Below, one piece after another: positions 1 through 6,732 of a DNA stretch of 6,806 bases. How positions within the stretch are numbered: position 1 is the stretch's first letter; each line of letters begins with the position of its first letter. The position numbers were made by a program, and so were the translations under genes. The stretch is from Ruminococcus sp. (lineage in GTDB: Bacteria > Bacillota > Clostridia > Oscillospirales > Acutalibacteraceae): assembly GCA_017380355.1 (NCBI GenBank), contig JAFOED010000114.1:1-6806 (forward strand), given 5' to 3'. The notes beneath the pieces were generated by a model. That model was not told the DNA's origin, did no database searches, and saw nothing but the letters and a program-made list of their open reading frames with translations.

Positions 1-1429
1 GAGTTTTTCTGTAAAACTCGTCCTGAAAGCGCTTGTACACTTCGATGTGCGGTTTACCCATCTTATCAAGCACGATGTCAGAACAGTGTTCAGGAGCGAC
101 TTTAAGCTGTCCGCTGACATGGTGTGTGACCAGTTCACGGAAAAACTCGTCGGACTCGTCCTCTAAAAGATAGTCAAATCGGATACCCGAACGGATAAAG
201 ACTTTTTTCACTCCATCAAGTTTTCGTAATTTACGCAGAATGTCGATATAATCCTCGTGTGAAACCTGCAGGTTCTTACACGGAGTCGGAGCTAAGCACT
301 TCTTGCCTTTACACATTCCGTGCTTTTTCTGCATCTCACACGATGGCAATCTGAAGTTCGCGGTAGGACCACCGACATCGTGGATATAGCCCTTAAAATT
401 AGGAGAAGCGATGAGTTTTTGTGCTTCTTCTAAAATACTCTCGTGGCTTCGCACTGTGACAGCTCTGCCCTGATGAAACGCAATAGCGCAGAAGTTACAT
501 CCACCAAAGCATCCACGGTTATGAGTAATCGAAAACTCGACTTCCTGAATACCAGGCACTCCTCCCTCACTCTCGTACGACGGATGATATGCACGCTCGT
601 AAGGAAGTGAATATATGTAGTCAAGCTCTTTTGTAGTAAGCGGTGGTTGTGGCGGAGTCTGGACTAAAATTCGATTGCCGTCACGCTGAATAAGAGTCTT
701 ACCACGCACGCTATCGTACTCATCGAGCTCTTTTCTCGTAGCGACACAATAGTCCACCTTATCTGTAGACACTCTCTCAAACGTCGGAAGCTCTGTGACA
801 CTCATCGGAGTGTAGTCAGAAGTTTTTACTGTATAGCAGATACCTTTTATATCACGCAGAGCTTCAACTGTGTAGCCTTCGTTAAGCCTATCTGCAAGTT
901 CTATAGTCTGGTGCTCGCCCATACCATAGACGATAATATCAGCCTGGGAATCAAAAAGTATCGAATGTCTGACCTTATCGTCCCAGTAGTCGTAATGTGC
1001 AAAACGTCTCAAGCTCGCTTCAAGTCCGCCAAGGATAATAACAGAGTCAGGAAACAGCCTGCGTACGATGTTAGAGTAGACAATAGCGGCACGGTCAGGG
1101 CGTTTGCCCATAATACCGCCTGCTGTATATGCGTCAACTTTTCTGCGTTTTTTAGCAACAGAATAGTGCGCAACCATACTGTCGATGTTGCCTGACGTAA
1201 TCATAAAGCCCAGACGAGGCTTTCCATACTGCTTAAAGTCTTCGTCGCTTTTCCAGTCAGGCTGTGACAAAATAGCGACCTTGTATCCCCTGTCTTCTAA
1301 AAGTCGCGAAATGATGGACACGCCGAACGACGGGTGGTCAACATAGCTGTCGCCTGTGATTAAAACAAAGTCGAGCTCTTCCCAACCTCTTGCTTTTACT
1401 TCTTCAATTGTAATCGGTAAAAAAGCCAT
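1..1429 (-). CDS. YgiQ-family radical SAM protein (C-terminus cut by window edge)
   Basis: A reading frame starts at ATG 1429 and stays open to the left window edge, giving 476 codons of an expected 600-700 or more. The start follows AAAGGA at a 7-base spacing. The N-terminal ~290 residues match the YgiQ N-terminal domain (start MAFLPIT; motifs GDSYVDHPSFG, ILGGLEASLRR, DIIVYGMGEH). The radical SAM cluster motif is C307-x3-C311-x2-C314 (RGCFGGCNFCAI), the three cysteines that ligate the SAM-binding [4Fe-4S] cluster. Further core motifs are SGIRFDYLL and, at 438-449, VSGQLKVAPEHC. The C-terminal part of the core and the tail domain lie outside the window. The family's substrate is not established, so I give no reaction beyond radical SAM chemistry. 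It is the last visible gene of a leftward run, 65 bases after ftsK, and is probably co-transcribed. Family assignment is very secure; cellular role is unknown. Confidence 0.95.
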   Translation of the reverse strand, partial: MAFLPITIEEVKARGWEELDFVLITGDSYVDHPSFGVSIISRLLEDRGYKVAILSQPDWKSDEDFKQYGKPRLGFMITSGNIDSMVAHYSVAKKRRKVDAYTAGGIMGKRPDRAAIVYSNIVRRLFPDSVIILGGLEASLRRFAHYDYWDDKVRHSILFDSQADIIVYGMGEHQTIELADRLNEGYTVEALRDIKGICYTVKTSDYTPMSVTELPTFERVSTDKVDYCVATRKELDEYDSVRGKTLIQRDGNRILVQTPPQPPLTTKELDYIYSLPYERAYHPSYESEGGVPGIQEVEFSITHNRGCFGGCNFCAIAFHQGRAVTVRSHESILEEAQKLIASPNFKGYIHDVGGPTANFRLPSCEMQKKHGMCKGKKCLAPTPCKNLQVSHEDYIDILRKLRKLDGVKKVFIRSGIRFDYLLEDESDEFFRELVTHHVSGQLKVAPEHCSDIVLDKMGKPHIEVYKRFQDEFYRKT

Positions 1430-1494
1430 AGCGTATCCTTTCTTTTTTCTAATTTAGAATTCTTATATAGAATTATATTTTATTAACCCAACAA

Positions 1495-4107
1495 TTAATA
1501 TTCTTCTTCGGAAATTTGACTATCATCAGAATGAACATCCATAACGTGGTTTCTCTCGAGCCATTCGCTGTATGTCATGAGAACATCGCGAGCCTTCGAA
1601 CCCTGATGAGGACCAACGATACCCATCTGTTCCATATCGTCAATCATACGACCTGCACGAGCGTAACCGACTTTTAGTCTACGCTGTAAAAGTGAAGTAG
1701 ACGCCTGTCCTGCTTCGATAACAACTTTAATCGCTTCTTCCATAAGCGAGTCGACATCAGGAGCATCAGCGGATGCTGACGGAGTGTTTTCTTTCGCGTT
1801 TTTGCCGAGCTCTTCGGCTGCGATCCGACGGATACGTTCTTCAACCTCAGCGTTATACTGAGCGTCGTGAGACTTCTTTATGTACGATGTAACACGTTCA
1901 ATTTCTTCGTCCTTTGCGTAACAGCCCTGAACACGCATCGCCTGTGATGCGCCAACAGGAGAGTAAAGCATATCACCGTAACCGATAAGTTTCTCCGCAC
2001 CACTCGCGTCTAAAATTGTACGAGAGTCGATATTAGAGCTAACCTTAAGCGCGATACGCGACGGAATGTTCGCTTTGATAACACCTGTGATGACGTTAAC
2101 AGACGGACGCTGTGTCGCGATAATAAGGTGCATACCAGCCGCACGAGCCATCTGTGCAAGACGACAAATAGCGTCTTCAACCTCAGAAGGTGCTGCCATC
2201 ATAAGGTCGGCAAGCTCGTCGATAGCGATAACAATCTGCGGAAGCTTTTCTTTAGCAACAGGAAGTCCGCCAACTTCAAGACACACTTCTTCGTCGCTGT
2301 CAGGATTAGAATTCTGAGCTATGTACTCGAGATTTTTCTCGATAAGCTTGTTGTACGAGCCGATGTCTTTACAATCGTATTCGGAGAACAGCTTGTAACG
2401 GTTAAGCATTTCAGAAACCGCCCAGTTAAGTGCGCCTGCGGCTTTTTTAGCGTCAGACACAACAGGAACGAGCAGGTGCGGAATGCCCTTATATTTAGAA
2501 AATTCAACCATCTTAGGGTCGATAAGAAGAATTTTTACTTCGTCAGGATTAGCTCTGAAAAGTATACTCATAAGAAGTGAGTTTACGCATACTGACTTAC
2601 CTGAACCTGTAGTACCAGCAATAAGTAAGTGAGGCATCTTCGCTAAATCGGTGAGGACAACCTCGCCGCTGATATCTCTACCTAAAACGCAGGAGAGTTT
2701 AGACGAGCTGTTTTTAAACTCGCTTGAATCTATAAGCTCTCGAAGTGATACTGTGCTTGTAACCTTGTTCGGTACCTCGATACCGATTGCAGCTTTGCCA
2801 GGAATAGGTGCTTCAATACGAACACCTTTAGCGGCTAAGTTAAGAGCTATGTCATCGGACAGGTTAGTAATCTTACTGATTTTAACGCCTGCGGCAGGCT
2901 GAAGCTCGTAACGAGTAACAGACGGACCACGACAGATGTTAGTGATGTTAGCTTTAACACCGAAGCTGTTAAGAGTTTCAACGAGCTTAGTAGCGTTATT
3001 CTGAAGCTCGAGCATCGCAGAAGCACCCTCTGTGTCGCTTGCAGGATCTAAGAGAGTGACAGGCGGATATGAGTATTTCTGTTTCTTCTTTTCTTCACTC
3101 TTCTTCGCTTTTGAAACTTCTTCTTTGATTTCTTCTGTTTCAGTTTCTAAATCAACAGGAACTGTCTGTGGGTCAGCTTGTTTTGCTCCGTCAGACATAG
3201 TAGTTGATTTCTTGCGACGAGATATTTTATCTGCAACTGAAGATGCATCGTCTACATCTTCTTCAGTCATTATACCGTTGTTAGCGTTGTTAATAATATC
3301 AATAATCTGCTGGTCAGCTTCTGCTTCAGGAGAAAGTGGTTTCTTCTGAGGTGTATCTTCAGCATCAAGCGGAATATCGATACGGTCACGCGGCTTTTTA
3401 GGTGTATGGTAGTCGACAACTTCGACAGAGTCGTCCACATCATCTTTGTGCTCTTCTCTGTACTTTCTGCGTTCTTCACGATGCTTAGAGTATCTGTCGT
3501 ATTGCTTGTGCGCAACACGCATAATATCGGCGAAAGTGACACCAGTCAGTAACATAATGAAAACTATAAGTAAAACAATAGAGATAACAATAGACGGAGC
3601 GTCAGTAAACCACGCTCTCATAGGGTAACCGATAAGTGCACCCACTACACCGCACAGACTCGCACCAGTCGCAGAGCCTTTATATGAATCAGCGATTGCC
3701 TGTATGTAATTTCTACCCTCATTGTAGTCAGTTTTGCCGAAAAGGTAAATCAGTGCACACGAGAACACGACTATAAGGATAGAAAGAGTTACTTTCACAC
3801 CTTTGTGAGCCATCTGCTTTTCTTTTGCGGTCATAATACCCATATAAAGGAACACAAACGGAATAAGCGCAAAGCTTATGCCAAACATACCGAACATAAA
3901 GCCACGCATTCCTGCCCACAAATTAGCGCCAGGGACAACAAGAAGCGTGAACAGAATAACAGATGCAGCGATAAGGAGAATCGCCTTTACCTGAGGATTA
4001 AGAAAAGAATTCTCTACAGGTTGGTTCTTCGCACCGCTCTGTTTTGGTGGTTGTTTTTTAGATTGAGTTTTGGCAGGTTTTTTCGAAGTTTTATTTGCCA
4101 ATTTCAT
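1495..4107 (-). CDS. ftsK: DNA translocase FtsK/SpoIIIE
   Basis: This is a membrane-anchored hexameric ATPase that pumps double-stranded DNA through the division or sporulation septum. Positions below count from the upstream GTG at 4110 (871 residues). A Lys/Gln-rich cytoplasmic N-terminus (1-40) precedes about four membrane helices (roughly 41-60, 70-92, 105-124 and 150-190). A long charged linker follows (about 200-345). The motor alpha domain spans about 355-480. The RecA-like beta domain has Walker A GTTGSGKS at 499-506, Walker B IVIAIDE at 626-632, and the conserved MHLIIATQRPSVNVITG stretch at 660-676. The C-terminal winged-helix gamma domain, which reads polar DNA motifs, is at about 785-850 (ASTSLLQRRLKVGYARAGRMID). 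The protein is complete and of normal length. Start choice is ambiguous: GTG 4110, ATG 4107 and TTG 4101 are in frame, and the Shine-Dalgarno spacing best fits TTG 4101. I list the ATG. It lies 54 bases after uppP in the same run. SpoIIIE versus FtsK function cannot be told from sequence alone. Confidence 0.97.
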   Translation of the reverse strand: MKLANKTSKKPAKTQSKKQPPKQSGAKNQPVENSFLNPQVKAILLIAASVILFTLLVVPGANLWAGMRGFMFGMFGISFALIPFVFLYMGIMTAKEKQMAHKGVKVTLSILIVVFSCALIYLFGKTDYNEGRNYIQAIADSYKGSATGASLCGVVGALIGYPMRAWFTDAPSIVISIVLLIVFIMLLTGVTFADIMRVAHKQYDRYSKHREERRKYREEHKDDVDDSVEVVDYHTPKKPRDRIDIPLDAEDTPQKKPLSPEAEADQQIIDIINNANNGIMTEEDVDDASSVADKISRRKKSTTMSDGAKQADPQTVPVDLETETEEIKEEVSKAKKSEEKKKQKYSYPPVTLLDPASDTEGASAMLELQNNATKLVETLNSFGVKANITNICRGPSVTRYELQPAAGVKISKITNLSDDIALNLAAKGVRIEAPIPGKAAIGIEVPNKVTSTVSLRELIDSSEFKNSSSKLSCVLGRDISGEVVLTDLAKMPHLLIAGTTGSGKSVCVNSLLMSILFRANPDEVKILLIDPKMVEFSKYKGIPHLLVPVVSDAKKAAGALNWAVSEMLNRYKLFSEYDCKDIGSYNKLIEKNLEYIAQNSNPDSDEEVCLEVGGLPVAKEKLPQIVIAIDELADLMMAAPSEVEDAICRLAQMARAAGMHLIIATQRPSVNVITGVIKANIPSRIALKVSSNIDSRTILDASGAEKLIGYGDMLYSPVGASQAMRVQGCYAKDEEIERVTSYIKKSHDAQYNAEVEERIRRIAAEELGKNAKENTPSASADAPDVDSLMEEAIKVVIEAGQASTSLLQRRLKVGYARAGRMIDDMEQMGIVGPHQGSKARDVLMTYSEWLERNHVMDVHSDDSQISEEEY

Positions 4108-4109
4108 CA

Positions 4110-4114
4110 CTCCT
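4110..4114 (-). promoter_or_regulatory. Shine-Dalgarno of ftsK, overlapping the upstream GTG
   Basis: The minus strand reads AGGAG-TGATGAAA-TTG. AGGAG ends on the first base of the GTG at 4110, is 2 bases from ATG 4107 and exactly 8 bases from TTG 4101. An 8-base spacing is near the Firmicute optimum, so initiation at TTG 4101 (868 residues, starting at LANKTSKK) is a serious alternative to the ATG. Confidence 0.6.
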
Positions 4115-4161
4115 GTATTTTCTTAAACAGAATTATATATTATTCTAAATTCGAATTATAA

Positions 4162-5097
4162 TCACTTAATAAAAATGTTATGACCTACTTTTGCTTCGAT
4201 GATGCTGATAACTATAACAGCGATACCAACAACTGCGGTGTACGCGATAAAGACAATCATCTTGTTTGTCTTAAGTAACCACTTAAATAAAACGATTGAA
4301 AGATAACCGACAACAGCTGAGGCTACCATACCTGCTAAAATAACCCACACGGAAATGCCAACACCCGCAGGATCGGAAAGAGCATCGGAAAGCTCGAGTA
4401 CTGCAGCAGCTAAAATAGACGGAATAGCCATAATGAAAGTAAAGTCTAACGCTGTCTGGCGATTAACACCTCTAAGCTGTCCTGCAGCTAAAGTAGAGCC
4501 ACTACGTGAAAGGCCAGGGAAAATCGCTGCACAGCACTGTGTAAGGCCAACAACAACAGCGTCTAAAACAGTAAGTGACTGTTTACCTGCGCCCTGCTGT
4601 GACAAAGTGCCTGCTGCCTTTTCTTTCTTCTCCATACGATTGTTGCAGATATTACCGATTGTGAGCAACGCACTTGTCGCTAAAAGAGCAATACCGACAA
4701 CGTAGAAGTAGTCTGGACCACTCAGAACATCAGCAAAGTCTTTCACTTTCATACCTGTACCTGGTACAGGAACAAAAAGCAGGAAGAGCGGTAAAAGCGC
4801 AATAATGAGCATAAAAATCATTCTGCGGTCGTGGTTCATATTTTTAAACGAAAACTTCTTTGTGAAAATATCACGAATGATAAAGACAGCCTCTTTAATC
4901 AAGCGCCAGATAAGCTTGTAGTAAAAGGCTACAACTGCAACGAGTGTGCCGATATGTAACATAACGTTAAAGAACAGGTTGTTCTCGGTAACGCCGAGCA
5001 CATGCTGTGTAATAGCGAGGTGACCTGAACTGGATACAGGTAAAAACTCAGTAAGACCCTGTACTATACCCTGAATTATAGCATCAAAAAAATTCAT
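4162..5097 (-). CDS. uppP: Undecaprenyl-diphosphatase UppP/BacA
   Basis: An integral membrane phosphatase that dephosphorylates undecaprenyl pyrophosphate to undecaprenyl phosphate, recycling the lipid carrier for peptidoglycan and other wall polymers. Overproduction of this family gives bacitracin resistance. The 311-residue protein carries both signatures. The first is QGLTEFLPVSSSGH at 13-26, a (Q/E)xxxE motif with Gln in the first position, followed by the conserved Ser/His. The second is PGLSRSGST at 194-202, whose Arg198 contacts pyrophosphate. Several hydrophobic helices follow the BacA layout, including 41-60, 93-112, 130-150, 220-238, 249-272 and 281-300. A polar Lys/Gln-rich loop at 152-175 makes it somewhat longer than the ~270-residue typical member. 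The frame extends upstream to 5124, but ATG 5097 has GGAGG six bases before it and begins with the family-typical MNFFDAIIQG, so I use it. It sits 41 bases after tepA and 54 before ftsK. Identity is secure. Confidence 0.96.
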   Translation of the reverse strand: MNFFDAIIQGIVQGLTEFLPVSSSGHLAITQHVLGVTENNLFFNVMLHIGTLVAVVAFYYKLIWRLIKEAVFIIRDIFTKKFSFKNMNHDRRMIFMLIIALLPLFLLFVPVPGTGMKVKDFADVLSGPDYFYVVGIALLATSALLTIGNICNNRMEKKEKAAGTLSQQGAGKQSLTVLDAVVVGLTQCCAAIFPGLSRSGSTLAAGQLRGVNRQTALDFTFIMAIPSILAAAVLELSDALSDPAGVGISVWVILAGMVASAVVGYLSIVLFKWLLKTNKMIVFIAYTAVVGIAVIVISIIEAKVGHNIFIK

Positions 5098-5103
5098 ACT
5101 TAT

Positions 5104-5108
5104 CCTCC
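5104..5108 (-). promoter_or_regulatory. Shine-Dalgarno of uppP
   Basis: A GGAGG on the minus strand, six bases upstream of ATG 5097. It decides this start over the upstream in-frame ATG at 5124, which would add nine residues (MALHKWRIS) that lack family resemblance and would lie partly across the intergenic hairpin. Confidence 0.85.
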
Positions 5109-5116
5109 ATTTATGT

Positions 5117-5132
5117 AACGCCAAAAGGCGCT
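5117..5132 (-). promoter_or_regulatory. Hairpin in the tepA-uppP gap
   Basis: On the minus strand AGCGCC-TTTT-GGCGTT forms a 6-bp stem (one G-U pair) with a four-base loop. It starts six bases after the tepA stop codon and ends eight bases before the uppP Shine-Dalgarno. No U-tract follows in the leftward direction, so it is not a canonical terminator for the operon. It may instead be an mRNA-stabilising or processing stem, a weak attenuator, or a modulator of uppP translation. The structure is seen; the function is inferred. Confidence 0.45.
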
Positions 5133-5138
5133 TATTTC

Positions 5139-5888
5139 TTATTTAGAATTATCTTTACCGTTTGAAATCATATCAAACAGACAGTCGGTAGCTTCACTTA
5201 ATGTCGTTACCTTATCGCAAAGACCCTCGTCAACCGCTTCCTGTCCCTCAAGTATAGTGCCGATATCGGTGACAAGTTCTCCGGTGTTAAGCACAAGCTG
5301 TGTGTAACGTTCTTTAGTGATATTAGAGTTATCCGCGACAAAGGTTGTGATTCTATCCTGCATACGACGGAAATACTCAAAAGTCTGCGGAGCACCTACA
5401 GTAAGTCCCGTTGTACGTACAGGATGCACCGTCATCGACGCACTCTGCGCGATAAAGGTTTTATCGGTAGACACAGCGAGAGGAATACCAATCGAATGTC
5501 CCCCACCGAGCACGATAGAAACAGACGGCTTTTTCATCCCTGAAATAAGTTCAGCAATCGCAAGCCCTGCTTCAACATCACCGCCTGCGGTGTTAAGAAG
5601 CACAAGCAAACCGTCGATACGCTCATCCTCGTCGATAGCAACAAGCTGAGGAATGACGTGTTCGTACTTAGTCGTTTTGTTAGATGACGGGAGAACGTAG
5701 TGTCCCTCAATCTGACCGATAATAGTCAGACAGTAAATAACCTTATCCCCTCGCCTCGTGATAACTGAGCCGAGATTACCGATTCGCTCGTGATAGTTAT
5801 CACCGTTGAACTGTTCAGTAAGGTCGGGTTCTGTTTGTTCCTCTTCGTTTTCGTTAACAAAAATCGCGTTATAATCATTAGTTTTCAT
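5139..5888 (-). CDS. tepA: TepA-like ClpP-family serine protease
   Basis: A 249-residue ClpP-fold protein most like the translocation-enhancing TepA (YmfB) branch of Firmicutes. It is a standalone relative of ClpP/SppA rather than the canonical Clp proteolytic subunit. Family motifs include LLNTAGGDVEAGLAIAE at 97-113. The nucleophile segment GGGHSIGIPLAVS has Ser132, the segment MTVHPVRTTG has His155, and LVTDIGTI has Asp208, which aligns with the ClpP catalytic Asp, so the triad looks intact. The C-terminal EAVDEGLCDKV is typical of ClpP folds. There is no signal peptide, and the first ~35 residues are acidic and probably disordered. The frame is open upstream to an ATG at 5981, but that start overlaps the -35 box. 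ATG 5888 follows GGAGGTG and gives a length like Bacillus TepA. Being the first gene of the run leading to ftsK matches the known tepA-spoIIIE neighbourhood. The Bacillus role in protein export is from the literature; substrates here are unknown. Confidence 0.9.
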   Translation of the reverse strand: MKTNDYNAIFVNENEEEQTEPDLTEQFNGDNYHERIGNLGSVITRRGDKVIYCLTIIGQIEGHYVLPSSNKTTKYEHVIPQLVAIDEDERIDGLLVLLNTAGGDVEAGLAIAELISGMKKPSVSIVLGGGHSIGIPLAVSTDKTFIAQSASMTVHPVRTTGLTVGAPQTFEYFRRMQDRITTFVADNSNITKERYTQLVLNTGELVTDIGTILEGQEAVDEGLCDKVTTLSEATDCLFDMISNGKDNSK

Positions 5889-5897
5889 AGAAAAATG

Positions 5898-5904
5898 CAC
5901 CTCC
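5898..5904 (-). promoter_or_regulatory. Shine-Dalgarno of the tepA-like gene
   Basis: GGAGGTG on the minus strand, a seven-base match to the 16S rRNA 3' end, nine bases before ATG 5888. It fixes the start 31 codons inside the longest open frame. Confidence 0.85.
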
Positions 5905-5952
5905 ACAGGTAGCATCTCCCGAAAACACAAAATAATGTATACAACTTGTTTT

Positions 5953-5981
5953 ATTATAACATCATTTGGTGTATTCTTCAA
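5953..5981 (-). promoter_or_regulatory. SigA-type promoter for the tepA-uppP-ftsK-ygiQ run
   Basis: The minus strand carries -35 TTGAAG (5976-5981), a 17-base spacer, and a perfect -10 TATAAT (5953-5958) preceded by TG one base away (extended -10). The predicted transcript start is near 5946, giving a 5' leader of about 58 bases before ATG 5888. It is the only strong leftward promoter I see and probably serves the whole leftward run, since no convincing internal terminator is visible. Confidence 0.85.
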
Positions 5982-6026
5982 GAAAAATACGCAATTTTCT
6001 GCATTATTTCTATATTATAATTTTAT

Positions 6027-6053
6027 TTTACTAAACTTGTAGTATGCTATAGT
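6027..6053 (+). promoter_or_regulatory. Probable promoter of the CNNM/CorC-family gene
   Basis: The plus strand has an extended -10, TG-C-TATAGT (TATAGT at 6048-6053), 28 bases before the GTG start. A possible -35 TTTACT (6027-6032) is only 15 bases upstream, so activity would rest mainly on the extended -10. It is divergent from the tepA promoter; the two -10 boxes are about 90 bases apart. Weaker evidence than for the tepA promoter. Confidence 0.5.
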
Positions 6054-6069
6054 GGATAATTAATATTTT

Positions 6070-6074
6070 GGAGG
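6070..6074 (+). promoter_or_regulatory. Shine-Dalgarno of the CNNM/CorC-family gene
   Basis: GGAGG seven bases before GTG 6082. It supports the GTG as the true start; the protein then begins directly before the first membrane helix, as is usual for DUF21 proteins. Confidence 0.85.
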
Positions 6075-6081
6075 TCTGTAA

Positions 6082-6732
6082 GTGAAAGAAAATTTCATTT
6101 ATGGAATTATAATATTTATATGTATTATACTTTCAGCATTTTTCTCAGGCACAGAAACAGCATTTTCGTGCGCAAACAGAATAAGACTCAAAAGCTACGC
6201 TGACAACGGCGACAAAAGAGCTGTCACTGCTTTGTGGGTTGTTGACAACTACGACAAGGTTATTACCGCCATTCTCATCGGAAACAATATCGTAAACTTG
6301 GGATGTTCTTCTATAGCAACAGTGCTGTGTATGAACCTTTTCGGTAATTCAGGAGCTGCTATTGCGACGGGTGCTACAACTTTTCTCGTACTCACTTTCG
6401 GCGAAATTATTCCTAAGTGCTTCGGTAAAGAAGTATCGGACAAAATCGCTATGAGCACCGCATGGATTATGAAAGCCCTCGTTTACGCTCTGACTCCGTT
6501 TGTTTATTTCTTTATCGGAATTAAAACTCTTGTGCTCAAAATCGCAAACATCAAAAAAGATGAACCTACTGTCACAGAAAGTGTGCTAAAATACATCATC
6601 GACTCTATCGAAGAAGAAGGTATTTTAGAGGAGCAGGAAAAAGAACTCGTTCAATCAGCACTCGATTTTGACGAAAAGACAGCTTTAGAAATTCTCACTC
6701 CACGTGTCGATGTTGTACTGGTTGCGGCTTAA
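6082..6732 (+). CDS. CNNM/HlyC-CorC-family membrane protein, interrupted after the DUF21 domain
   Basis: This is the N-terminal half of a DUF21-CBS-CorC_HlyC protein, a family linked to Mg2+/divalent-cation efflux and historically annotated hemolysin or UPF0053. The visible 216 residues hold the complete DUF21 transmembrane domain. It includes the first helix with SAFFSGTETAFS (18-29), IGNNIVNLGCSS (66-77), LTFGEIIPKCFGKE (104-117) and hydrophobic helices at about 92-110 and 125-152. The acidic linker has VLKYIIDSIEEEGILEEQE (168-186), and the conserved entry to the CBS region is ALEILTPRVDVV (201-212). After that the frame reads LVAA and stops, whereas family members run to about 420-440 residues with two CBS motifs and a C-terminal CorC_HlyC domain. 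No other frame downstream resumes a CBS sequence, so a simple point frameshift does not explain it. The gene is either broken by an insertion or is a 5' exon restored by splicing. Codon use up to the break resembles its neighbours. The family is certain; whether it is functional is unknown. Confidence 0.9.
   Translation: MKENFIYGIIIFICIILSAFFSGTETAFSCANRIRLKSYADNGDKRAVTALWVVDNYDKVITAILIGNNIVNLGCSSIATVLCMNLFGNSGAAIATGATTFLVLTFGEIIPKCFGKEVSDKIAMSTAWIMKALVYALTPFVYFFIGIKTLVLKIANIKKDEPTVTESVLKYIIDSIEEEGILEEQEKELVQSALDFDEKTALEILTPRVDVVLVAA

Noticed and set aside
430..624. 64-codon minus-strand frame inside the radical SAM gene
   Set aside because: Same strand but different frame from YgiQ across its cysteine motif; no independent evidence of translation.
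911..1195. 94-codon plus-strand open frame
   Set aside because: It lies wholly antisense to the clearly conserved YgiQ coding sequence, has no Shine-Dalgarno and no recognisable protein character.
1430..1494. Possible rho-independent terminator or promoter between ftsK and the radical SAM gene
   Set aside because: The only inverted repeat is all but GC-free with no U-tract, and the TATAAT-like hexamer near 1472-1477 has no -35 at a workable distance.
2066..3349. Several 80-150 codon plus-strand frames opposite ftsK
   Set aside because: They are antisense shadows of a fully conserved FtsK motor domain and linker; none has family motifs or a translation signal.
4155..4160. TATAAT on the minus strand upstream of ftsK
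   Set aside because: No TTGACA-like box lies 16-18 bases upstream; probably chance in AT-rich sequence.
3805..4161. 118-codon plus-strand frame
   Set aside because: Antisense to the ftsK membrane region; the basic, Cys/Phe-rich composition is what a reversed membrane-protein sequence gives.
5086..5092. Seven-base T run (minus strand) in codons 2-4 of uppP as a phase-variation tract
   Set aside because: It encodes the family-typical Asn-Phe-Phe and is too short and too ordinary in AT-rich DNA to argue for slippage control.
5317..5649. 110-codon plus-strand frame
   Set aside because: Antisense to the catalytic core of the TepA-like protease; no own start signals.
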